DNA of 35,354 nt from Brachyspira sp. (GTDB taxonomy: Bacteria > Spirochaetota > Brachyspiria > Brachyspirales > Brachyspiraceae), in assembly GCF_029258575.1 (NCBI RefSeq), contig NZ_JARHYI010000130.1, forward strand, positions 1 to 35,354, in the 5' to 3' direction. The notes under the pieces were generated by a model. The model had not been told where the DNA came from. It saw only the letters and a program-made list of their open reading frames with translations, and ran no database searches. Below, piece by piece: positions 8,317-14,852 of the stretch. Within the stretch, counting starts at the first letter, position 1, and every line of letters begins with the position of its first letter. The position numbers and the translations under genes are program-made.

Positions 8317-9165
8317 ATGTCAAATATTTTAGACGGAAAAGAATTATCAAAAAAAATAAAAGAGAGAATAAAAAAGGAAGTAGAACTTTTTGAAAGAAAG
8401 CCAAGAATAGATTTTTTATATTTTGAAGATGATAAATCTACTGAAGTATATTTTACAAGAGCTAAGAAACAGGCTGAGAATATTGGCATTATAGGTTCAC
8501 TTCATAATCTTCCTGTAAATACATCAGAAAAAGATTTTTTAACTTTAATAGAATATTTAAATAAAGAAAAAGAAACCAGTGCAATAATGATTCAAATGCC
8601 TTTACCTAAGCATATAAATAAAAAGAATGTTTGTGAAACTATTTCAATAGAGAAGGATGTTGATGCTATATCACATATTAATTTGGGTAGGATATTTATA
8701 GGAGATAGCAATTTAGCTCCTTGTACTGCCAAAAGTGCTATGGCATTATTGGAAGAATCTGGAGTAAAAATAGAGGGTGCGAATGCTGTTATTATAGGAA
8801 GAAGTGAAATAGTTGGTAAGCCTTTAGCTCATTTACTTTTACAGAAATCTGCCACTGTTACTATAGCTCATTCAAAGACTAAAAATTTGAAAGATATTTG
8901 TAAGAATGCTGATATATTATGCGTATCTATAGGAAAGGCTGAGTTTATAACAGGAGAATATATAAAAGAAGGAGCTGTTGTTATTGATATAGGAATCAAT
9001 GTATTGAATGACGGTTCTTTGAAAGGCGATGTAAATTTTGAAGAGGCATCAAAAATTGCTTCTTATATTACTCCAGTACCAAATGGGGTAGGAAGTGTAA
9101 CTGTTGCTATGCTTTTTGATAATTTGATTTACCTGCACAAAAATATAATTAATAAAAATAATTAA
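8317..9165 (+). CDS. folD: FolD, methylenetetrahydrofolate dehydrogenase/cyclohydrolase, with altered active site
   Basis: The 282-residue protein aligns end to end with FolD, which interconverts 5,10-methylene-, methenyl- and 10-formyl-tetrahydrofolate with NADP. Seen motifs include IQMPLPKH, the Asp of KDVDA, the Rossmann segment VIIGRSEIVGKPLAHLLL and the late TPVPNGVGSVTVAML. Several invariant positions differ. The catalytic lysine four residues after the conserved tyrosine (YxxxK in E. coli) is Ala49 here (Tyr45-F-T-R-Ala49), though Lys50 is adjacent. PCTPxG reads PCTAKS, and PxPGGVGP reads PVPNGVGS. Cyclohydrolase activity may be changed. AGGAG lies 7 nt before the ATG. Confidence 0.88.
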   Translation: MSNILDGKELSKKIKERIKKEVELFERKPRIDFLYFEDDKSTEVYFTRAKKQAENIGIIGSLHNLPVNTSEKDFLTLIEYLNKEKETSAIMIQMPLPKHINKKNVCETISIEKDVDAISHINLGRIFIGDSNLAPCTAKSAMALLEESGVKIEGANAVIIGRSEIVGKPLAHLLLQKSATVTIAHSKTKNLKDICKNADILCVSIGKAEFITGEYIKEGAVVIDIGINVLNDGSLKGDVNFEEASKIASYITPVPNGVGSVTVAMLFDNLIYLHKNIINKNN

Positions 9166-9194
9166 TAAATATAGGCAATGTTAATAAGATTATA

Positions 9195-9278
9195 GTAATA
9201 GATAATCTTTCAATGGTTTTTAATATAATATTAGCTACAATATTTTTAAATGAAACTTTAAATATAAAATCCGCTTGG
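9195..9278 (+). pseudogene. possible C-terminal remnant of an EamA-type transporter
   Basis: In frame with 9213 the sequence reads MVFNIILATIFLNETLNIKS, which resembles the last helices of EamA/DMT transporters (the usual ...LLAVLFLGETL... segment). There is no ribosome site, and the frame passes straight into a G-rich repeat at 9274, then stops at 9333. The match is short and rests on recall. Confidence 0.3.
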
Positions 9279-9369
9279 GTGGGTATTAACAATTCTCATT
9301 TGGCATTAATGAAAATAAAAGTTCTATTTGATTAATAAAATTTTTAAGTCTAGAGGGTGGGGTATGTAA
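9274..9369 (+). repeat. two-cap G-rich repeat, copy A
   Basis: CTTGGGTGGGTAT at 9274 and AGGGTGGGGTATGTAA at 9354-9369, with G-caps 78 bp apart on the same strand. The interior is AT-rich and unlike the other copies. It occupies most of the 328-bp gap between folD and nfeD; the remainder holds the transporter-like fragment and the nfeD promoter. Confidence 0.75.
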
Positions 9370-9435
9370 TAAAAATTTTATTCTTAATACTAATTCTTTT
9401 TAATTTATTTAATTCTTTATATATACATTAAAAAC

Positions 9436-9463
9436 TTGAAAAAATTATAACTTATACTAAAAT
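9436..9463 (+). promoter_or_regulatory. promoter of the NfeD protease gene
   Basis: TTGAAA at 9436-9441, 16 bp, TAAAAT at 9458-9463. The start would fall near 9470, so the ATG at 9494 (AAGAGG at 9482-9487) is preferred over the in-frame ATG at 9470. Confidence 0.45.
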
Positions 9464-9493
9464 ATATATATGATTTTATTTAAGAGGCAGTTA

Positions 9494-10831
9494 ATGAAAA
9501 AAATAAATAATATTTTAACAATAGTTTTTTTAATAATTTTTATTTTTTCTAATTATTTATATTCCAATGAGAATAAAGTTTATGTTATAAAGAAACAAGA
9601 ATTTCAAGAAATAAATAGATGGTATGCAGGATATATAAAAAAGGCATTGGATAAAGCTTCTGAAGATAATGTTGATTTAGTTATTTTAGAGCTTGATACA
9701 CCGGGAGGATTATTATCTTCTGCATTATCTATTAAAGGTTATATAATTGATAGTGCAGTTCCAGTAATTGTTTATATTAATAAGAATGCATTATCTGCTG
9801 GTGCTTTAATATCATTAAGTGCCAAAGAGATTTATATGTCAGACGGAAGTGTAATAGGGGCTGCTACTCCTGTTTATTTGAATGGAAATGAACCGAAAAA
9901 AGCTGGAGAAAAAGAAATAAGTGCTATGCGTGCCGCTATGAGGGCATCTGCTGAATCTTCAAAAAAGAATGTCAGAGCTTCTGAAGCTATGGTTGATGAA
10001 ACTATAACTTTAAATAAAAAAGATGATGGAATTGATTTGGATAGTAAAACTCTCCTTACATTAAGTGCTGATGAGGCAGTTAAAATCAATATAGCTGATA
10101 AAAAGGCTAATTCTATAAATGAAATATTAAAATTAAAAAATATTGAAAATGCTGAGATAATAAATATTGAGGAAGAAGGTTATGATTCTGTATTAAAATT
10201 TCTTCTTAATCCATTTATATTAAGTATTTTAATGTCAGTAGGAATGGCTGGAGTATATCTTGAAATAAAAACTCAAGGATTTGGAGTTGGAGGAGTAACT
10301 GCTATAATAGCTTTTAGCATATTTTTCTTTGCTCAGTTTTTTTCGGGTAGCAGCAGTTTCATAGCTCCTGCAGTATTTATACTTGGAATTATTTTACTTG
10401 GAGTTGAAATATTTCTTATACCAGGTTTTGGAATTACTGGAATACTCGGTATATTAGCTATAGTAACTGGTATATTTCTCTCTTTTGGTATTCATAATAT
10501 AGCGGCTGCTGTTTTTGTTATATTTGTATCATTGATTATAGATATAATTCTTATACTATTAATAGCTAGATTTATGACTAAATCAAAAGATTTTAAAAAT
10601 AAAATTACATTAGATAGCGATACTTCAGGATATCATTCAAGTATTTCTTATGATGATTTAATTGGTAAGAATGGTATTGCTGATACTTTTTTCAGACCTT
10701 CTGGATATATTCTTATCGATGGAAAGAAATATGATGCCGTTAGTGAAGGCGAGTTCATAGATAAAGGCAGTAATTTAAAAGTGGTATTAGTAGAGGGAAA
10801 TAGAATAGTAGTAAAAAAATACAATCAATGA
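9494..10831 (+). CDS. nfeD: NfeD-family membrane serine protease (ClpP-class)
   Basis: The protein of about 445 residues starts with a signal/anchor segment. It continues with a ClpP-fold protease domain: LELDTPGG at 65-72 (oxyanion region) and ALSAGAL with the likely nucleophile Ser101. It then has four to five membrane helices at about 230-360 and ends in a soluble NfeD OB-fold domain. This is the long, PH1510-like NfeD form, which cleaves hydrophobic segments of membrane proteins such as stomatins. In many genomes a stomatin/SPFH gene is next door; none is seen here. Start choice follows the promoter at 9436-9463. A long hairpin lies just after the stop. Confidence 0.88.
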   Translation: MKKINNILTIVFLIIFIFSNYLYSNENKVYVIKKQEFQEINRWYAGYIKKALDKASEDNVDLVILELDTPGGLLSSALSIKGYIIDSAVPVIVYINKNALSAGALISLSAKEIYMSDGSVIGAATPVYLNGNEPKKAGEKEISAMRAAMRASAESSKKNVRASEAMVDETITLNKKDDGIDLDSKTLLTLSADEAVKINIADKKANSINEILKLKNIENAEIINIEEEGYDSVLKFLLNPFILSILMSVGMAGVYLEIKTQGFGVGGVTAIIAFSIFFFAQFFSGSSSFIAPAVFILGIILLGVEIFLIPGFGITGILGILAIVTGIFLSFGIHNIAAAVFVIFVSLIIDIILILLIARFMTKSKDFKNKITLDSDTSGYHSSISYDDLIGKNGIADTFFRPSGYILIDGKKYDAVSEGEFIDKGSNLKVVLVEGNRIVVKKYNQ

Positions 10832-10834
10832 TAC

Positions 10835-10880
10835 TTCAAGTATGAATTTATATTGAATATTATATAAATTTATACCTGAA
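10835..10880. terminator. long stem-loop without a U-tract after nfeD
   Basis: TTCA, one mismatch, then GTATGAATTTATAT at 10840-10853 pairs with ATATAAATTTATAC at 10862-10875 and TGAA. The stem is about 18 bp with an 8-nt loop. There is no T-run, so it may protect or process the 3' end rather than terminate by itself. Confidence 0.5.
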
Positions 10881-10976
10881 TATTAACAATAATCATAGCA
10901 TTACCCTCTATAAAATATTTTTTACAAGTAAATCAAATGTTTACATAACATTATAATTGAACAAAAAAAATATATA

Positions 10977-11216
10977 TTAAGCCAATGAACTAAAAGCTCT
11001 TACAGAAGATATATCTATTCTAAGCTGTAGAACATATCTTTTACCATCACGTCCTATAGCATAAGTGTATCTACTTGAAAGAGGCGACATACCGCTTCCC
11101 TGCTGGCTTATTTTTTGTATATTAGTAGGATTTTGCTGAACTGGAATATTTACTTTAGGGGCTTGTGCCTGTACAGTTTGCTGTATATTGTTATTATCTA
11201 TTTTATTAATAGTCAT
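10977..11216 (-). CDS. small Gln/Pro-rich protein of unknown function
   Basis: The ORF encodes 79 residues and has a good site, AAAGGAG, 8 nt before the ATG, which supports it as a real gene. The N-terminal half is low in complexity and rich in Gln, Asn and Pro. The C-terminal half contains YTYAIGRDGKRYVLQLRIDI, which faintly recalls the YAVGPDGKRYAVGG segment of SprA-related proteins, but I would not assign it on that. There is no signal peptide or membrane helix. It lies alone between nfeD and a two-gene operon, transcribed against both. Function unknown. Confidence 0.6.
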   Translation of the reverse strand: MTINKIDNNNIQQTVQAQAPKVNIPVQQNPTNIQKISQQGSGMSPLSSRYTYAIGRDGKRYVLQLRIDISSVRAFSSLA

Positions 11217-11246
11217 ACTAATAACTCCTTTATTTAGTAATTAACT

Positions 11247-11258
11247 GTTAATATTAAC
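11247..11258. promoter_or_regulatory. perfect 12-bp palindrome upstream of the small Gln-rich gene
   Basis: GTTAATATTAAC is fully self-complementary and lies 30 bp before the start codon at 11216. It could be an operator, but A/T-rich palindromes also occur by chance. Confidence 0.3.
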
Positions 11259-11388
11259 GGTAATATAAAAAAAACCTTAACTATATTTTTATTAGATTAA
11301 ATTAAATATATTTTTTAAATATTATTATATAATTTCTTGATTTTTTAATAAAAATGTTATAGCCTATAATATATAAGGGGTAATTCTT

Positions 11389-11931
11389 ATGAGTAAAAAA
11401 CTTCCTATGATAATTTTGAGTACAACAATAATCACAGTATCAGCAGCTTTATTCGTATTGAGAAGAAAAAGTAATAATGAAGAATTTCATATAAAAAGCT
11501 ATGATGGAAAATTTGATATAATGTTCAATAATGAATGGAAATTATCAAAAACCAAAAATGAACTTAATGAAAACTCCAATTTAGAGGCAATTAATAGTAA
11601 AAATGGAATATGTTTTATAATGTTCTCCAAAGCAAAATATGAATTAAATAATATTAGTTTAGATGAATATAATGATAGTATTTTAAGTAGCATAAAAGGG
11701 GAGAATATTATTGCTTCAAATAAAATAATAATAAATAATAAAAATATATATATGACAGAATTTGATTCTTATTATGAGAATATGCTTATTCATTATCTTT
11801 TATATACTTTAGAAACAGAGAATTATTATCATCAGATTATGGCAGCATTAATAAATAATAATCTTAAAAATGATTATAAAAAACAGTGTAAGCAAATAAA
11901 TGATATTTTATATACAATAAGAGAATTATAA
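11389..11931 (+). CDS. membrane-anchored protein of unknown function
   Basis: The 180-residue protein has one N-terminal hydrophobic segment (residues about 6-24, IILSTTIITVSAALFVL) followed by RRK, so it is probably anchored with the rest outside the cytoplasm or as an uncleaved signal. The soluble part (SYDGKFDIMFNNEWKLS...) has the look of PsbP/Mog1-like folds that begin with a β-hairpin around a W; this is a weak impression only. AAGGGG lies 9 nt before the ATG. The next gene begins 6 bp after the stop, so the two form an operon. Confidence 0.65.
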   Translation: MSKKLPMIILSTTIITVSAALFVLRRKSNNEEFHIKSYDGKFDIMFNNEWKLSKTKNELNENSNLEAINSKNGICFIMFSKAKYELNNISLDEYNDSILSSIKGENIIASNKIIINNKNIYMTEFDSYYENMLIHYLLYTLETENYYHQIMAALINNNLKNDYKKQCKQINDILYTIREL

Positions 11932-11937
11932 TATCTA

Positions 11938-12363
11938 ATGATAAGAGCCGTATTAATATTGTTTTTGACTATTTATACATTTGCTTCTGCCGAACAGAAA
12001 ATATTCATATCTACAAAATTAAAAGGAAATGATCTTCGTAAGGAGATTTTAAAATGGGTAAAAAAAGAGGCAGCTAATAATAAATTCAGCAGTTATGATA
12101 ATGGAGCTGTGTATTTATTTTTTGTATCAAATAATATAATAGATAATAATTCATTATGTTTTGATATCAATTTTCATTTAGAATACGATAAGTTTATAGT
12201 AGATTTTTCCAATGCAAAATTATTAGATAATACTACAGGAAATACAAAAGAGTTAAAATTCAGTACTTGGAATACTCTCACCAATAGCGGATGGTTCAAA
12301 GAATATAATGAAATAATTTCTGAGATAATAGATGAATTAGAAGAACTTATAAGTAAGAAATAA
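11938..12363 (+). CDS. small exported protein of unknown function
   Basis: The 141-residue protein begins MIRAVLILFLTIYTFASAEQ, a signal peptide with a likely cleavage after ASA. The mature part is charged and contains no motif I recognise; it ends in an acidic helix (EIISEIIDELEELISKK). The start is 6 bp downstream of the previous stop and the two genes are probably cotranscribed and translated together, with no clear Shine-Dalgarno of its own. It ends 4 bp before the stop of the converging ferritin-VIT1 gene, leaving no room for a separate terminator. Confidence 0.65.
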   Translation: MIRAVLILFLTIYTFASAEQKIFISTKLKGNDLRKEILKWVKKEAANNKFSSYDNGAVYLFFVSNNIIDNNSLCFDINFHLEYDKFIVDFSNAKLLDNTTGNTKELKFSTWNTLTNSGWFKEYNEIISEIIDELEELISKK

Positions 12364-12367
12364 ATCT

Positions 12368-13249
12368 TTATACATCTATACCCAAAAAATGTTTTACTAA
12401 AAGTCCTACTAAAAAACTTATGCCTGCCACAGTAAGACTTATTCCAGCCATTTCAATAAATCTCTTTTTGAATGGAAGACTTTTGGCAACGGATATATAA
12501 TAAGTGAAGAAAAATATTATAAATATAACCGTACAAAGCATAGTAACTAATGCATATAAATAATGATTGCTTGGAAATATGATATATGGAAGTATTAAAA
12601 GAGTAACGGTTATTAAATACATAATTCCTGTATATGAACATGATTTAAATGCATTTTTATTGCCGTCTGCTTTGGCTGATAAATATTCTGAAGAGGCCAT
12701 AGAAAGTGTAGCTGATATTCCAGTGATTATTCCTGATAATGCTATGAGTTTATTATTCTGCAAGGCAAAACTAAGTCCTGCTAAAGTTCCGCTTATTTCT
12801 ACCAAAGCATCGCTCAATCCCAAAACCATAGAACCTACATATTTTAATCTATCTTCATCTAAAATGGATATAAGTCTATTCTCATGTTCATCTTCATCAA
12901 AGGCTATCTTTTTGGCATCTGGAACTTCGGATACTATTTTTGAATATATATATTCTGCATTTTTTTCTCCATTTTCCATTATTTTTATAACGAAAGTATA
13001 TCCGAATATAAAGCTTAATATGAAAGATTTAAATACTTTGAGCTTTTGAGGTTTTAATTTTTTATTTGTATATTGCTCTAAAATTTTTGAATGAACATAT
13101 TCCTCTTTTGCCATATTTATGAGTACTTTTTTATCATCTTCTTTTTTTACAAATTTTACCAAATTTAAATAGACAGCATATTCTGTTATCTCATTTTGCT
13201 GCATTTCAAGTAAAAGTTTTAAAGTATTTTCAGAAATATTATTATCCAT
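12368..13249 (-). CDS. ferritin-like/VIT1 fusion, probable Fe or Mn membrane exporter (MbfA-like)
   Basis: The protein has 293 residues from ATG 13249. Residues 1-125 form a rubrerythrin-type diiron domain with Glu20 and Glu23 (NEITEY), Glu50 and His53 (KEEYVH), and a second acidic helix with DEDEHE at 118-123. Residues about 138-293 form a five-helix VIT1/CCC1 transporter domain starting GLSDALVEISGTLAGLS. This is the layout of MbfA/Er-VIT proteins, which export iron or manganese across the cytoplasmic membrane and protect against metal or peroxide stress. An in-frame TTG at 13261 lacks a ribosome site, whereas GGAAAAG precedes the ATG at 13249. Confidence 0.85.
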   Translation of the reverse strand: MDNNISENTLKLLLEMQQNEITEYAVYLNLVKFVKKEDDKKVLINMAKEEYVHSKILEQYTNKKLKPQKLKVFKSFILSFIFGYTFVIKIMENGEKNAEYIYSKIVSEVPDAKKIAFDEDEHENRLISILDEDRLKYVGSMVLGLSDALVEISGTLAGLSFALQNNKLIALSGIITGISATLSMASSEYLSAKADGNKNAFKSCSYTGIMYLITVTLLILPYIIFPSNHYLYALVTMLCTVIFIIFFFTYYISVAKSLPFKKRFIEMAGISLTVAGISFLVGLLVKHFLGIDV

Positions 13250-13323
13250 TTGCTTTTCCAATAAAAAATATTATTAAGATATATTATATACTAATATAAA
13301 ATAAATAAAAATATAATTGTAAA

Positions 13324-14193
13324 TTAATTTTTAATTTTATTTTTATAGAAATAAACCAATAAAGCAGCTGATATTGTGAGAATCATACCTATTATAGAAT
13401 ATATATCTATAATCTCTTTAAACATAAATACACTAAAAATATATGAGAATATTACTCCTGTATAATTATATATACTAACCGCAGAAACAGGAGCTTTTTT
13501 ATACGCCACTGTTAGGAATAATTGTCCGAATCCTGCAAATATTCCTATAAGCAAGAGCAATAATATTTCAAACAAGTTAGGAATAACAAAACTCTTTATA
13601 AAAAATAATGAAAACAAGCATGAGAATAATGAGAAATAAAATATAATTAATGCATTACTTTCCTTTCCCTTCAAAGAACCTATTATAGCATATGATATAC
13701 CAGCAAACATAGCAGCAGATAAGGCAATTAATGCAGGAAAAATATTTGAGTTCATAGTTGGTTTTATTATGAATACAGAACCTATTGCAGCAACTGTCAT
13801 ACCAAGCCATTGAACTTTTAATATCTTTTCTTTAATTAATAAAAATGCAAAAAAACTAGACCAAAAAGGAGATGTCTTTTTAAGCACTGATGCATCTGCA
13901 AGCACCATATTATTAGTAGCATAAAAATAGCATATAATACCCAAATATCCAGAAACAGAGCGGCACATAATAGATACTACATTTTTTTTATCTGGAAAAG
14001 GTTTTTCTTTATTTTTTATCATGATAAAGGCACTAATAAATAATGTAACAAAGTTTCTAGCAAAAACCTGTTCCATTACTGGTATATTAGATCCTGAAAT
14101 TTTTACGGCTATTTCCATTATGCTAAATGATAGAGCAGAAAATATTATAAATAAAGAGCCTAATTTTATATTGTTATTTGAGTCATTAATCAT
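13324..14193 (-). CDS. EamA/DMT-family transporter
   Basis: The 289-residue protein has about ten hydrophobic helices arranged as two EamA halves, each ending in the usual late-helix pattern (for example IFSYIFSVFMFKEIIDIYSIIG). Members export or import amino acids, nucleotides or drugs across the inner membrane. The first half begins after a short polar tail (MINDSNNNIKLG). The start has only a weak AAAGAAA site. The gene is not in an operon. The substrate cannot be predicted from the sequence. Confidence 0.85.
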   Translation of the reverse strand: MINDSNNNIKLGSLFIIFSALSFSIMEIAVKISGSNIPVMEQVFARNFVTLFISAFIMIKNKEKPFPDKKNVVSIMCRSVSGYLGIICYFYATNNMVLADASVLKKTSPFWSSFFAFLLIKEKILKVQWLGMTVAAIGSVFIIKPTMNSNIFPALIALSAAMFAGISYAIIGSLKGKESNALIIFYFSLFSCLFSLFFIKSFVIPNLFEILLLLLIGIFAGFGQLFLTVAYKKAPVSAVSIYNYTGVIFSYIFSVFMFKEIIDIYSIIGMILTISAALLVYFYKNKIKN

Positions 14194-14286
14194 ATATTTC
14201 TTTATTATTATTTATAAATATTTGCCAATATTATATTAAAACAATTGAAAAATCAAGATTTTATAGAGATTATGAAATTTTTATTT

Positions 14287-14368
14287 ACGCACGCAGAGTA
14301 AAACTAAAAATATAAATTAATTTGGAATTGCAATTTCAACTATAAATAAAAACGAATTTATCGTGCGT
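14287..14368. repeat. inverted repeat ACGCACG...CGTGCGT
   Basis: ACGCACG at 14287-14293 and CGTGCGT at 14362-14368 are exact reverse complements in otherwise A/T sequence. The same GCGTGC word opens the repeat fragment at 30974, also 36-39 bp before a G-cap, so it appears to be an extra module of the repeat family. Confidence 0.5.
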
Positions 14369-14394
14369 TGTGTATGTAAAAAATTTAAATAGAA

Positions 14395-14483
14395 TTTGGG
14401 TGGGCAGTTATATTTAAGTTTTGGCTTAAAAAATAAAAAAAAGCTTTATTATTTTAATTAAGTATAAAGGCTAAAGGGTGGGC
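14395..14483 (+). repeat. two-cap G-rich repeat, copy B
   Basis: TTTGGGTGGGCAG at 14395 and TAAAGGGTGGGC ending at 14483, G-caps 78 bp apart. It faces copy C tail to tail. Confidence 0.75.
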
Positions 14484-14518
14484 TTAAAATGAAGCTATTT
14501 TAAGTTTAAAAAATTTAT

Positions 14519-14613
14519 TTACATACCCCGCCCTTTAATATTTTCTGTTATACTTTAAAATTATAATTTTATTATTTTTTAATACTTAATTTGTGCAAGC
14601 ATGCCCGCCCAAG
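14519..14613 (-). repeat. two-cap G-rich repeat, copy C, inverted
   Basis: TTACATACCCCGCCCTTTAA at 14519 and CATGCCCGCCCAAG ending at 14613; read on the minus strand it has the same order of caps, 77 bp apart. Confidence 0.75.
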
Positions 14614-14794
14614 TGAATTTTTAAATTTACAACTTTCATCTCCTATAAAAAATTAAATTTTATTTAAATAAAATAAAAAAGAAACTTACTTTATATTAAG
14701 ATAAGTATACCGAAAATTTGTTATCGTAATTATATTTTTATTAACAAAACAAAAATAAATTTATAGTATTTTTATATATTATAGATTAAATTAA

Positions 14795-14823
14795 TTGATT
14801 ATTTTTTAATAGAATTGTATAAT
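14795..14823 (+). promoter_or_regulatory. smc promoter
   Basis: TTGATT at 14795-14800, 17 bp, TATAAT at 14818-14823, about 30 bp before the ATG at 14853; AGGAAAAGAG precedes the start. Confidence 0.6.
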
Positions 14824-14852
14824 TATATAATATATTTAAGACAGGAAAAGAG

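Larger units (their letters stand above)
14194..14852. other. 659-bp repeat-rich gap between divergent EamA and smc genes
   Basis: No gene is supported here. The gap holds an ACGCACG/CGTGCGT inverted repeat (14287-14368), two G-rich repeats tail to tail (14395-14613), a plain A/T stretch at 14620-14790, and the smc promoter. It is the richest repeat site in the window. Confidence 0.75.

Noticed and set aside
12567-13049. 160-codon plus-strand ORF opposite the ferritin-VIT1 gene
   Set aside because: It is a shadow of a well-supported gene, with no ribosome site and no recognisable domain.
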